Below, one piece after another: positions 1 through 8,099 of a DNA stretch of 64,000 nt. The translations under genes were made by a program, and so were the position numbers. Source of the stretch: FEN-1139 sp038207155. Lineage in GTDB: Bacteria; Myxococcota_A; Polyangia; Polyangiales; Polyangiaceae. Each line of letters starts with the position of its first letter. The first letter of the stretch is position 1. The notes beneath the pieces were generated by a model. That model was given only the letters and a program-made list of their open reading frames with translations. It was not told the origin of the DNA and searched no databases. The stretch covers positions 1-64,000 of the forward strand of contig JBBRAB010000022.1 of assembly GCA_038207155.1 (NCBI GenBank), given 5' to 3'.

Positions 1-244
1 TCGGTCCGCTCACGGTCCCGCCGCCCTTGGCGCGCCCGACCGAGCAGACTGTATCGAACTGACCTTGTGCCGTCGCTCACGATGCGAGTATCGAGTCACT
101 GAGCGACGCTGACAAGGACGGGGCTCGTGCACCGGATACCCGCCTGCGCTTGCGCCCGGCGCATCCACGGAATCTGCTTGGTTAGTCCGACCTCGGCAGC
201 GCCAACCAGCAGCGGAGCTGCTGGCGAGCGCCGCCAATCAACCA
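1..244. other. No gene recognised at left edge
   Basis: This stretch lies beyond the last gene of the sigma-factor operon. A short plus-strand frame around 107-190 encodes an acidic DADKDG-like run, but stops close by on both sides and there is no start signal. I see no RNA gene, clear terminator or repeat. It may hold the 3' untranslated end of the minus-strand operon. Confidence 0.5.
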
Positions 245-808
245 CTAGCTAGAAACAGTCAGCACCAGCACCAGGATTCCTCCGCGATGGGCTTGACCCG
301 CGACGATGAAATGCTGGCCCTTGTGAGCGCGAACCTCGAGCAGAGGGAGATAGTCCTTGCCGTTGGGATGGTTGACGCGCGCGGCGATGCGCACCTGTCC
401 CGCGGCTCTTTCCAACAGCTCCAGCTCCATCACTCGCCCATTCGGTAGTGGGGCGAACTTCGGCTGGCGCCGCGCTAGCGTGAACTCCTCACGGGAAAGC
501 AGTTCGTAGCTGTCGTAGGCGGAAAATGGAGGCTTGGCCAGCTCGGGGAGGTTGCCGAGTCGGGGATCGAGGCCCTTGCCGCCGCGCGTCGCCCAGATAA
601 TGCTCAACTCGACGGTCGCAGACTCTGCCTGGGGCGCGACGCCTTTCTTGGGTGCCGCTGGGCTTGGGCTCACCGACGGTGCGGCGGAAGGCACACCCGC
701 GGGCGACGAAAGCCGGTTGGCACCCAACTGCGACGCGTCCGGGTCTGCACCACGGGGAGATGCCATTGCGAGGAGCAGCGCTGCCGCTGCCGACCAGAAT
801 CCCAACAT
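245..808 (-). CDS. Secreted hypothetical protein in a sigma/anti-sigma operon
   Basis: The protein has 187 residues. It opens with a hydrophobic stretch (about residues 3-16) that looks like a Sec signal or membrane anchor. An Ala/Pro/Ser-rich linker (about 35-60) follows, then a roughly 125-residue mixed domain ending in a beta-rich hydrophobic tail. I recognise no family. It lies 12 bases downstream of the anti-sigma gene on the same strand, so it is probably the third gene of the sigma operon and may act in the envelope as a target or sensor of that system. That role is inferred from position only. Confidence 0.75.
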   Translation of the reverse strand: MLGFWSAAAALLLAMASPRGADPDASQLGANRLSSPAGVPSAAPSVSPSPAAPKKGVAPQAESATVELSIIWATRGGKGLDPRLGNLPELAKPPFSAYDSYELLSREEFTLARRQPKFAPLPNGRVMELELLERAAGQVRIAARVNHPNGKDYLPLLEVRAHKGQHFIVAGQAHRGGILVLVLTVSS

Positions 809-820
809 CTGTTTACTCCC

Positions 821-1381
821 TCAGCGCTCACTTGCGACCAAATCATCCGAAAGCCAGACGACTGGCGTCACGGTATCTCCCGTTGATACCATGAATATGG
901 TTCCCGGCCGCGAGCCGAAATCCACGAGCTCCACGTTGGCAGGCTCGGCCGCGGCGCTCGCGACATCCAGGGCCTGCGAGGGGGGCCGACTCTGGGCGGG
1001 CCTAACCCACGGACTCGTCACCGATCCCGCGCCACCGGAAAGCGACACCAGCATCAGGAACGCAGCGCAGGCAGCCAAGTTGCTCAGCCTCCGCCACCGC
1101 TCGACGCCGTCGGGTTTACCCAGGCGCCGGCCACGGGCCCCTCGCAAGACGCGCAGGCCTCGACGCTCGGCGGCAATTCGCGCCATAACCACCCCGGAAA
1201 GGTCAACACGCGGCGCGGGAGCGAGACACTGTCGGAGAGCCAGGCGGACCCGGAGTGCCTCGACGAGGACTTGCCGACGGGCGGGTTGCGCCGCGAGCAA
1301 CCGCTCAAAGTCCCGAAGCTCGCCTGACGAGAGTTCGTCATCGACCCAGGACATCGCTTGGCGGTCGCCACGATCGCTCAT
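821..1381 (-). CDS. Membrane anti-sigma factor (RseA/zinc-finger-like)
   Basis: The protein has 186 residues. The N-terminal cytoplasmic part carries an acidic WVDDELSSGEL-type opening at about residues 12-22, as in the anti-sigma domains that hold ECF sigma factors. A single membrane segment follows at about 101-117, then a periplasmic tail of about 65 residues. No HxxxCxxC zinc motif is visible, so it is not a canonical ZAS-domain protein. Its start codon overlaps the stop of the upstream ECF sigma gene by four bases (ATGA), the usual arrangement for a sigma and its inhibitor. Pairing with that sigma factor is inferred from this coupling. Confidence 0.8.
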   Translation of the reverse strand: MSDRGDRQAMSWVDDELSSGELRDFERLLAAQPARRQVLVEALRVRLALRQCLAPAPRVDLSGVVMARIAAERRGLRVLRGARGRRLGKPDGVERWRRLSNLAACAAFLMLVSLSGGAGSVTSPWVRPAQSRPPSQALDVASAAAEPANVELVDFGSRPGTIFMVSTGDTVTPVVWLSDDLVASER

Positions 1382-2145
1382 TCGGGGCCAAACTCCGAGG
1401 CTTCAAGCCCCCGATGCTCCAGCCACAGACCCGCCAGAGCGCGATGAAGCTTCTGTCGCGCGTGAAATAGGCGGCTCATGATGGTCCCCTTGGACACTCC
1501 CATGGCCTCAGCCATTTCCTGGTAACTCATGCCTTCCAGCTCTCTCATGACGATAACTCCTCGATGATAGGGAGGAAGAGCATCGAGGGCCGCGTTGAGC
1601 TGCTCGGACAATTCACGGCGCTGCAGAGTCGCGATAGGGTCAGTCCCCTCCAGCTGAGGCAGGAGCGTGTCGGCCGCCTCCCCCAGAGTATCCTGCACCG
1701 TCTCGAGCTCAGCACGCAGCCGAAAGGGGCGCCGCATGAGATCGATCGAGAGGTTTGAGACGATTCGGTACAGCCACGTGTAAAAACTCGACTCGCCCTT
1801 GTAGGCGCGTAGTCCGCGGTGCACGCGCAAGAAGGCCTCTTGAACGATCTCGCGCGCGTCGTGTTCGTCGCGAACGAGCCCGCAGGCGAGCTGAAACGCA
1901 TGCTGCTGATGTCGCTCGACCAACAGGCGAAACGCCGCATCGTCCCCGCTGCGGGCGCGTTCGACCAGGATAGGATCCGTAAGTAGGTCACGGTGGCGAC
2001 TCGTCGAGTTCGACGGCTCAGCGGCCTCAGTATTCAGCCCATTTGGGGCCGGCACGCTGGAGCGCGGCCGCATGGGCAACGGCCGCGGAGCCGACACTGC
2101 GTTGGGAGTCGCAAACGGCTGCCTGGCACCTGGATTGGCTCTCAC
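1378..2145 (-). CDS. ECF RNA polymerase sigma factor (RpoE-like)
   Basis: The ORF gives 255 residues. Sigma region 2 lies at about residues 66-140, with AREIVQEAFLRVHRG and the SSFYTWLYRI promoter-melting segment. Sigma region 4 lies at about 175-235, with LPPYHRGVIVMRELEG and the helix-turn-helix EGMSYQEMAEAMGVSKGT. The first 55 residues are a Pro/Ser-rich extension not typical of the family. The GTG start used here is therefore uncertain, and a start closer to residue 57 is possible. The gene heads an operon with the membrane anti-sigma factor and a secreted protein, so it probably answers an envelope signal. Confidence 0.9.
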   Translation of the reverse strand: MRANPGARQPFATPNAVSAPRPLPMRPRSSVPAPNGLNTEAAEPSNSTSRHRDLLTDPILVERARSGDDAAFRLLVERHQQHAFQLACGLVRDEHDAREIVQEAFLRVHRGLRAYKGESSFYTWLYRIVSNLSIDLMRRPFRLRAELETVQDTLGEAADTLLPQLEGTDPIATLQRRELSEQLNAALDALPPYHRGVIVMRELEGMSYQEMAEAMGVSKGTIMSRLFHARQKLHRALAGLWLEHRGLEASEFGPE

Positions 2146-2310
2146 GCAGGAAACTACCCGCGAGGGTGAATAAATCTCCCCTGGAGACCGCCGTATTCGC
2201 TCCGGCCAGACGGACGCCAGGCCAGTGGTTCACGCTCCCCAGCGTCGAACGCCGGGGACCGGAGTGGCCGCTCGCTGCCTTGTTGCCCGCGTGGGACGAA
2301 AAAAGCCGAC

Positions 2311-3117
2311 TCAGAACAGCATGATCTCGCCAGCAGTGACGTCGTCACTCCCCGCGGACTGCTCGGATTTCTCACCGGACACGATCGCCGGAATCGTCCG
2401 CAGACTCTGGGCCACTGGATCCTGGAACTGCAGGTTGCTCAAGGCTCGCTGTGAGGTTTGCAGCACCCGTTCCGAGCGGTGGCGACTCTGGTCGAGTTGT
2501 GACGCGATGAACTCGCGCAGCGCGTCGGCGGCATTGTTGACTGACTCTGAGCGCTCGGAAAACACCACCTCAAACTGTGACGAGGACTCGACGAGCGCGT
2601 GACTGGCCGCTTCAAGCTTGGGCATCGCGTGGTTGATGCGCGATGCCAGGGTCTCGATCGTCTCGTTGATCTTGGCGACGCTGCGACTGAGCTCGCCCAT
2701 CTCTGCGGCAATGACCGCGAATGCCTTACCCTGTTCGCCAAGCCGCGAGGCTTCAATCTGAGCATTGATCGCCAGCAGCCGCGAGCCGATTAGAATGTCG
2801 CGGACGCTCTTGCCAGCCGTCAGGATCTCTTCGACCTCGCCCCGCATGCTGTGCAGGTCAGCGTCGTGATCGGCAACATTGCGCTCGAGCACACCGAGAA
2901 AACCCCGGGTGGATTCCTCCTGACTCCGGAGGGCATCGCCAATTCCGTTGTTTGAGGCACCGGAATCGACGCGCTCGAAGATCAGCTTCAATGACTCGTT
3001 GTTCTCGCGCGAGTCCGCCACGATCCGACTAAGACAGTCCCCGACCTCCAAGACCGCCTGCTCCGTTGTGGAGATTGCGCGCTCAACAATGTCCTGGATG
3101 ACTGGTACCTCAATCAC
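2311..3117 (-). CDS. Soluble methyl-accepting chemotaxis-like protein
   Basis: The protein has 268 residues, no signal peptide and no membrane segment. Residues 105-165 match the signalling hairpin of chemoreceptors, with the tip motif EASRLGEQGKAFAVIAAEM at 122-140. The rest is mostly predicted coiled-coil helix. It is short for a receptor and has no recognisable ligand-binding domain, so it may act as a cytoplasmic signalling scaffold. The start is GTG with GAGGG upstream. It is the last gene of a three-gene set (CheX-like, CheY, this) and lies 10 bases after cheY. Its C-terminus, GEIMLF, resembles the C-terminus of the CheX-like protein two genes upstream. Confidence 0.85.
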   Translation of the reverse strand: MIEVPVIQDIVERAISTTEQAVLEVGDCLSRIVADSRENNESLKLIFERVDSGASNNGIGDALRSQEESTRGFLGVLERNVADHDADLHSMRGEVEEILTAGKSVRDILIGSRLLAINAQIEASRLGEQGKAFAVIAAEMGELSRSVAKINETIETLASRINHAMPKLEAASHALVESSSQFEVVFSERSESVNNAADALREFIASQLDQSRHRSERVLQTSQRALSNLQFQDPVAQSLRTIPAIVSGEKSEQSAGSDDVTAGEIMLF

Positions 3118-3127
3118 GTATTTGCCC

Positions 3128-3496
3128 TCAGCTGGCGGTGAGTTTTTTGACCGCGGCGACTAGCAGTTCGGCCTTGAATGGCTTGACGATCCACCCCTTG
3201 GCTCCTGCAGCCTTGGCCTGTTCAATCAGTTTTGGATTGCCCTCAGTCGTCAGCATCAAGACCGGCAGTCCTGGACGCAGGGCTTCGGACTTGACCTTCT
3301 GCAGCATTTCAATGCCGTTCATTTTCGGCATATTGACGTCGCAGACCACCGCAGCGATGGTCGCATCGCGCGCGATGGCATCGGCCCCATCGGCCCCATT
3401 TTCTGCCTCAACAATCTCGAAGCCGGCTTGCCCGAGGGCCAGTCCAACTTGTTGACGTACCGTCGCCGAATCATCCACAACAAGAATCCGCTTCAT
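3128..3496 (-). CDS. CheY-type single-domain response regulator
   Basis: The protein has 122 residues and is a complete receiver domain with no output domain. The acidic pocket is D8/D9, the likely phospho-acceptor is D53 (VVCDVNMPKMNG), the conserved hydroxyl site is T83/T84 and the conserved lysine is K105 in VKPF. I chose the inner ATG because a strong GAGGAGGAG ribosome site stands directly before it; an in-frame ATG six codons upstream would start inside that site. It sits between the CheX-like phosphatase gene and the MCP-like gene, so its phosphate is probably removed by the CheX-like protein. Confidence 0.92.
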   Translation of the reverse strand: MKRILVVDDSATVRQQVGLALGQAGFEIVEAENGADGADAIARDATIAAVVCDVNMPKMNGIEMLQKVKSEALRPGLPVLMLTTEGNPKLIEQAKAAGAKGWIVKPFKAELLVAAVKKLTAS

Positions 3497-3532
3497 GAGC
3501 TCCTCCTCAAACAAGGCCGCAAACTGCGATGA

Positions 3533-4072
3533 TCAGAATAGTAGCAACTCGCCCTCACTCTGGACTGACACCTCAAGCTTGGCTTCGTCGGTCAAGTCGA
3601 CCGGAGCAATGAGTCGGTAGTCCAGAAAGAGAGAGCAGAAACCGTGAATGGTCTCCAGATTCACGATGCGCACGACCGTCGAGTGGCGAACCGTGCTCGC
3701 GAGATCGTCACCGGAGATGGCCACAGGCGTGCTGAGATCAATGTTGACCCCGAACTGCAGGAGTCGGTTCTTGAGGCGACCAAGCACCTGATTGGCCACT
3801 TCACCCACCCAGTCCAGCTGGGCATTCCCCTCAACCTGTCCGCCGCCGGAAACCTCGACGAGAGCTCGGTCCAGGGTCACCACGAGACTGCCGCGCAGCT
3901 GGGCACCCGAAAAACCAATGATGGCAGCAAACTCGCGCAGTCTCGTGCCTGACGCCGGAGTTGCCTCGGATGCAGCGACGCCATAGGCTTCAAACATCGC
4001 GATCGCGGACGACTGAAGAACGGCGTCGAGCACATCGGCTGATGCTGGCTCTAGGACGTGTGCGGACTGCAT
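3533..4072 (-). CDS. CheX/CheC-type chemotaxis phosphatase-like protein
   Basis: The protein has 179 residues. The CheC/CheX active-site signature D-x3-E-x2-N is visible as DWVGEVAN, with E91 and N94 as the predicted catalytic pair that removes phosphate from CheY. The surrounding strands fit the CheC-like fold. A GGAGG ribosome site five bases before the ATG supports this start. It is the first gene of an operon with cheY and an MCP-like gene. The protein ends in GELLLF, similar to the tail of the MCP-like protein. There is only one E-x2-N motif, as in CheX, whereas CheC has two. Confidence 0.82.
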   Translation of the reverse strand: MQSAHVLEPASADVLDAVLQSSAIAMFEAYGVAASEATPASGTRLREFAAIIGFSGAQLRGSLVVTLDRALVEVSGGGQVEGNAQLDWVGEVANQVLGRLKNRLLQFGVNIDLSTPVAISGDDLASTVRHSTVVRIVNLETIHGFCSLFLDYRLIAPVDLTDEAKLEVSVQSEGELLLF

Positions 4073-4217
4073 GAGACCTCCGGGTCGACAGGGAGGGGAG
4101 TCCGGCAGACGGCGACCCCCTCCGCCCCGTGGAACGACGCAATCTCAGCGGTCCTTAAGAGCCAGTCCCGAGATCGGCACCTGCGACCGGGCTCCAGGGG
4201 CTCACGCCCTCAGCGCG

Positions 4218-5363
4218 CTAGGGCGCAGCGCTGGGGACGGCTGGAGAGCGCTCGGCAAGCGCCCCAAGGACCACGCTCAGCTCCAGCTCGCGCTCGCCGC
4301 GCAATACCCGAAGCTGAACCTTCTTTCCCACTCCGGCCATAGACGCTAGCCATCTCAATCGCTCCGGTCCGGTGATCCGCTCACCACGGAACGCCACGAT
4401 CACGTCGTTTTCGCGCAGGCCGGCGCGGTCCCCAGCACTCCCAGGCTCGACGGCGCGCACGACCGCCCCGCCCGGACCCGTGAGCTTGAGACGCTCGGCC
4501 TCGGCGGGCGTCACCGGATCCACGCGCAGCCCGAGCGCGCTGCGACGAAGCTTGGCCCCCGACATCAGCAGCGGAACGAGCTCGCGCACCATGTTCACGG
4601 GGATTGCAAAACCGATGTTGTTGGCCTGCGCTCGCACCGCGGTGTTGATACCAACGACCCGCCCCGAGAGATCAATCAACGGCCCCCCCGAGTTGCCCGG
4701 GTTGATGCTCGCATCGGTCTGAATGAAGTCGAAGTACTCGGAGCCATCGCCGAGCCCCTCGAGATCCCGCCCCGTGCGCCCCTTGGCAGAGATGATCCCG
4801 GCGGATACGGTGTGCGAGAGACCGAATGGGTTACCGATCGCCACCACCCAATCCCCAACTCGCAGTGCATCAGAATCACCGAGGGCGAGTGCGGGCAGAT
4901 CCGTTGCAGGGACGCGCAGCACGGCAATGTCCGTGGGCGGATCACTGCCGACGAGCGTCGCTACTAGCTCCCGACCGCTGCTCAGAACGATGCGAATGTC
5001 CGACGCCCCATCGATGACGTGATGATTGGTGAGAATCAGTCCCGTGGAATCGTAGACGAAGGCGCTCCCAAGCCCCTCCCCCACGACCCTGCGCCGACCT
5101 GAGACCGTCTCTCGTTCCTGCCGAACCTTGACCTGAGCAACGGACGCATCGGCGCGAGCCGCAAGATCCGCGAAGCTCAGTGGCAAGCAGGCCCCACCTA
5201 GCGGAGCTGCCGCAAACGCAGCCGGTGGCGCAGCGGCACGCGGACGACTCGACGTGCTCGCAACCGGGGCTGGAGCGCTGCTGGTGGAGCAGCTCGAGGA
5301 GCATCCAACCAGTGGCAAACTCAGCACAGCAAGCACAGGGCTCGCCCGCAGCGACCAGCTCAT
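4218..5363 (-). CDS. HtrA/DegP-type serine protease with one PDZ domain, lipoprotein
   Basis: The protein has 381 residues. It begins with a lipoprotein signal ending LPLVGC (lipidated Cys21), so the protease should be anchored in the envelope rather than free in the periplasm. The trypsin-like domain spans about residues 70-265, with the triad His115 (TNHHVID), Asp145 (TDIAVL) and Ser225 (GNSGGP). One PDZ domain follows at about 275-365, as in DegS-type proteins. It should degrade or sense misfolded envelope proteins. Its ATG overlaps the stop of the DUF1844 gene by four bases, making it the last gene of an operon headed by a SlyD-like isomerase. Confidence 0.93.
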   Translation of the reverse strand: MSWSLRASPVLAVLSLPLVGCSSSCSTSSAPAPVASTSSRPRAAAPPAAFAAAPLGGACLPLSFADLAARADASVAQVKVRQERETVSGRRRVVGEGLGSAFVYDSTGLILTNHHVIDGASDIRIVLSSGRELVATLVGSDPPTDIAVLRVPATDLPALALGDSDALRVGDWVVAIGNPFGLSHTVSAGIISAKGRTGRDLEGLGDGSEYFDFIQTDASINPGNSGGPLIDLSGRVVGINTAVRAQANNIGFAIPVNMVRELVPLLMSGAKLRRSALGLRVDPVTPAEAERLKLTGPGGAVVRAVEPGSAGDRAGLRENDVIVAFRGERITGPERLRWLASMAGVGKKVQLRVLRGERELELSVVLGALAERSPAVPSAAP

Positions 5364-5683
5364 CCGTGATGCCTCTGGACCTCGACGAAGCGCAGTCGCA
5401 GTCGCAGATCATACAGCAGCTGCTCCAGCAGGCGCTCCTCTTCTCCCGTCAGGTTTCCTCGAGTCTTGTGCTCGAGTAAAGTCAAGACGTCGATCATCTG
5501 ACGCGCGAGCGCGAGGCTCACGCTCGTCTGACCGCCCTCTGGGTTGGGTGCATCACCGAGATGCACCAACGCGGAGTGACTCAACGACAGGGCGAAGGTC
5601 GAAAAATCAATCGAAGGCAGGCTACCGTCTGCCGACTCGGCCTCGGCCTCGAATGTGACCGAGGAGCGAGTAGTCGAGGTCAC
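5360..5683 (-). CDS. DUF1844 family protein
   Basis: The protein has 107 residues, is acidic and soluble, and has no signal peptide. The core (about residues 25-100) has the DUF1844 pattern: FSTFALSLSHSALVHLG, a DAPNPEGG-type loop, then helices rich in Leu and Arg ending in LLYDLRLRLRFVEV. The function of the family is unknown. It overlaps its neighbours by four bases on both sides (the 81-residue gene upstream and htrA downstream), so the three are translated together. Confidence 0.85.
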   Translation of the reverse strand: MTSTTRSSVTFEAEAESADGSLPSIDFSTFALSLSHSALVHLGDAPNPEGGQTSVSLALARQMIDVLTLLEHKTRGNLTGEEERLLEQLLYDLRLRLRFVEVQRHHG

Positions 5684-5925
5684 GCCTCGCCCTCGGTCGA
5701 CGCCTCCACGGCCTCAACCGCGACTGCGTTGGCAGCAGCGATCGCAGCACGACGTGCCGCGTCACCGTACAGCGCCGGCTGCTCCAGCTCGATCGGCTCG
5801 GTCGTGCCGTCGAGATCAGGAAGCGAGGTGAACATCTGTTCGATCTCAGATGCGGAAACGCGCTGGAGCTTGAGCAGGCGGTCTCGAACACGGACGTCGT
5901 ACTTGAAGATTTCGGGGTCGCGCAT
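5680..5925 (-). CDS. Small conserved-looking protein of unknown function (81 aa)
   Basis: The protein has 81 residues with a charged N-terminal half (RDPEIFKYDVRVRDRLLK) and an Ala/Val/Glu-rich helical C-terminal half. There is no signal peptide or membrane segment, and I do not recognise a family. A ribosome site GGAGA lies six bases before the ATG. The four-base overlap with the DUF1844 gene and the position after the SlyD-like isomerase place it in the proteostasis operon. Confidence 0.75.
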   Translation of the reverse strand: MRDPEIFKYDVRVRDRLLKLQRVSASEIEQMFTSLPDLDGTTEPIELEQPALYGDAARRAAIAAANAVAVEAVEASTEGEA

Positions 5926-5976
5926 AGGATTCTCCGGTACGTCAGCCCGCGGGGGGCGGCACGTCGGTCCGGCGTA

Positions 5977-6546
5977 TTAGCGCCGTTTCAACCCTCGAAG
6001 CAAGCGCTCAGGATCAATCAGGGCAGGATCGGACTCCTCATCGACCGCATTGAGCTCGGCCAACGCAAGTTCCAGCTCATCCTGAGTAGCCGGCCGAACT
6101 TCAAGCAGGGTGACTTCGAGCTTTAGGTCCTGACCGGCGAGCGGGTGGTTGGCGTCGAGCACCACCCCCTCGTCGTCGACCTCGAGCACCCGCAGAACGA
6201 CAATTCCGCCGTCATTGTTCTCTGCCTCGAAATGGTCACCGGGGGCCACGTCGGCCGGAAACTCGTCGCGGGCGACGCTCAGGACGGCCTCGGGATCGCG
6301 GTCACCAAAGGCCTCCTTGGCCGCGAGCGACAGGGTCTTTTGGTCACCCTCATGCAGCCCGTCGATCGCCCGCTCCACGACTGGCAGAAGCTGGCCCATG
6401 CCGTAAATCGCGCAGAGCTGCTCGGACTCCACCTCGACCGCTTCGCCTTCGGCGTCCGACAGGAGGTACTTGAGCCGAAGAAAAATCTCGGGGCCTACGC
6501 AAAAACCCGAGGACCCGGCGGAGGAGGTGGCGGAACTTTTCGACAC
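5977..6546 (-). CDS. SlyD-like FKBP-type peptidyl-prolyl isomerase
   Basis: The protein has 189 residues. The split FKBP domain is visible at about residues 20-80 and 150-175, with an inserted IF (chaperone flap) domain between. The SlyD signatures EAFGDRDPEAV and LDANHPLAGQDL are both present. The protein should catalyse proline isomerisation and bind unfolded chains in the cytoplasm. It lacks the metal-binding His-rich tail of E. coli SlyD and instead ends in an acidic segment and GLKRR. The start is GTG; a Ser-rich stretch of about 15 residues precedes the fold. It heads the operon that continues to htrA after a 51-base gap. Confidence 0.87.
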   Translation of the reverse strand: MSKSSATSSAGSSGFCVGPEIFLRLKYLLSDAEGEAVEVESEQLCAIYGMGQLLPVVERAIDGLHEGDQKTLSLAAKEAFGDRDPEAVLSVARDEFPADVAPGDHFEAENNDGGIVVLRVLEVDDEGVVLDANHPLAGQDLKLEVTLLEVRPATQDELELALAELNAVDEESDPALIDPERLLRGLKRR

Positions 6547-6913
6547 GGTGGCGCGAGCTTAGCCCGAGCTATCGCGGACGGCACGGAGCTCAGCGCCCCG
6601 AGTCGCGACGTCCGTGCACAGACACCCTGGCGCTTGGTTGCGCGACTGGTGGCCCTGGTTGCGCCGCTGGTGGCCCTGGTTCCGCCTCTGGTGGTTGCGC
6701 GCCGCCCCGACCAGCATGACGCCCCAACCAGTCAGCGAGAGCCTTGGCAAGCCGCTCGGTGTCGCCAAGAGGGCTGGTATCCGCGGCGGGGGGCGCGCCC
6801 GGGGAACGGAACCATTGTCTGAGCTTGGAGCGCACGTTCCCGAGTGTGACACGGCCGCCCCGTCTGGACGCTGAGTCCTCGGCAGAAAGACAAAGCGCGC
6901 TAAGCTCCGCCCC
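6547..6913. other. Intergenic region between divergent genes, with a 21-bp imperfect repeat
   Basis: This is the space between the slyD-like gene (minus) and the FGE-like lipoprotein gene (plus). Around 6640-6700 a CTGGTGGCCCTGGTT-type unit is repeated about three times with a 21-base period. Open frames cross the region on both strands, but their translations are low-complexity (Trp-rich or Pro/Gln-rich) and have no start signals, so I do not call a gene. Promoters for both flanking genes should lie here; I could not identify clear boxes. Confidence 0.5.
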
Positions 6914-8089
6914 GTGCTTCGCTCTGCGCCCTTGATTTGCTTGTTCGCCGTGGTCGCCGTTGGCTGCAAGCCGCGCAGTGTTGAGCCAACGCCGCGACCG
7001 TCGACAGCGCCCAGTCTGGCAAGCGCGTCGGCACCCCTCAGAAGCCCGAAGCGCGCCCCGATCGCGCTCGAACAGGTGGAGGTTCCGGGTGGAGCATTCG
7101 ACGCGGGAAGTCGCCCCGGGAGCAAGGGACGAAAACCCCGGCTGGAGCAGGAAGCGAGCTCGGTTGAGCTCGGTCCGTTTCAGATGGACCGGCTCCCCTA
7201 TCCCAATGACCCAGGCAAGGTTTCGCTCGTCAATGTGAGTCGTGATGAGGCGCGCACCCGCTGCGCGGAGCGAGGGGCTCGACTGTGCACCGAGCTCGAA
7301 TGGGAGCGGGCTTGTCGCGGTCCATCCAACGATGACTATCCTTCCGGTAGCCAATTTGACCCTCGCTGCGTCGCTCAACCTTCAGCCTGTGCCACCGGCT
7401 TCGACCTGCTGGGGCTCGGACTCGGTCCGCGCGAATGGACGGCCAGCGATATGGCCGCGAGCGAGGAACGCGTGCGCGGCGCCGTGGTGCGGGGCGGGGC
7501 GAAGGGCGCGACGGAGACTGACTTCCGCTGCGCACGAAGAGAGCCGCTCGGCGCCGAAACCCGGACCAGCGACATTGGCTTTCGATGCTGTCGGGGTGCA
7601 CCCAATGCCGCGCGCGTCGAGGAGCCAAAACTCGGCAAATCGTTCACGCGGCACGACCTACCGCTCGCTGACTTGGTCGCGCTGCTGCGCGCTAATCCCC
7701 GCACTCGCTCGCTTGCCGAGGACGTCACCTATTTCAAGTCGCCGGATGCAGCCAACACGGTCGTCGAGCGGGGCTCACCCGATCGACAGGGTCTCGAGTT
7801 CGGGTCGACGCCGCTGCTCTGGAACCCCGCGCCTGGCGCGGAGTACCTGCTCGTAACCGCGCGCTCCGGCAAAGACACCAGCTTTGTCGTGGCCTTCTAC
7901 GCCACGAGCAAACACGAGTTTTCCCTCGCGGCGAGTTTCGTTATGAAGGGCGAGCCAGGGCCCGTAGCATTTGCCTATGCGGATTCCCTGCGTTCACGCC
8001 TGTTTTTCACGCCGTGTTGGCGCTGCGCGGGCGAAAACGGGCGCATCCTGTATCGCGATCCCGATACCGTCGCGCTCGTGCAGCCCTAG
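6914..8089 (+). CDS. FGE/SUMF1-like domain lipoprotein
   Basis: The protein has 391 residues. A lipoprotein signal ends at AVVAVGC (Cys18). Residues 55-235 resemble the formylglycine-generating-enzyme/sulfatase-modifying fold: VSRDEARTRCAERGARLCTE, LEWERACRG, a REWTASD segment and the terminal IGFRCCRG. Such domains occur in true FGEs and also in binding or structural proteins. The lipid anchor and low similarity argue against a classical sulfatase activator. Residues 240-391 form a second, unrecognised region. The start is GTG with no strong ribosome site. A second lipoprotein of this type lies at 25914-27260. Confidence 0.8.
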   Translation: MLRSAPLICLFAVVAVGCKPRSVEPTPRPSTAPSLASASAPLRSPKRAPIALEQVEVPGGAFDAGSRPGSKGRKPRLEQEASSVELGPFQMDRLPYPNDPGKVSLVNVSRDEARTRCAERGARLCTELEWERACRGPSNDDYPSGSQFDPRCVAQPSACATGFDLLGLGLGPREWTASDMAASEERVRGAVVRGGAKGATETDFRCARREPLGAETRTSDIGFRCCRGAPNAARVEEPKLGKSFTRHDLPLADLVALLRANPRTRSLAEDVTYFKSPDAANTVVERGSPDRQGLEFGSTPLLWNPAPGAEYLLVTARSGKDTSFVVAFYATSKHEFSLAASFVMKGEPGPVAFAYADSLRSRLFFTPCWRCAGENGRILYRDPDTVALVQP

Positions 8090-8099
8090 CGCCGAGCCG

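Noticed and set aside
10..237. Open frames at the left edge, one with a DADKDG acidic run like an EF-hand loop
   Set aside because: Stops surround the run, there is no start signal and no other calcium-loop features.
6559..7378. Long minus-strand frames across 6559-7378 and a Trp-rich plus-strand frame at 6614-6874
   Set aside because: They overlap the FGE-like lipoprotein gene or are low-complexity readings of the 21-base repeat; no family pattern or ribosome site.
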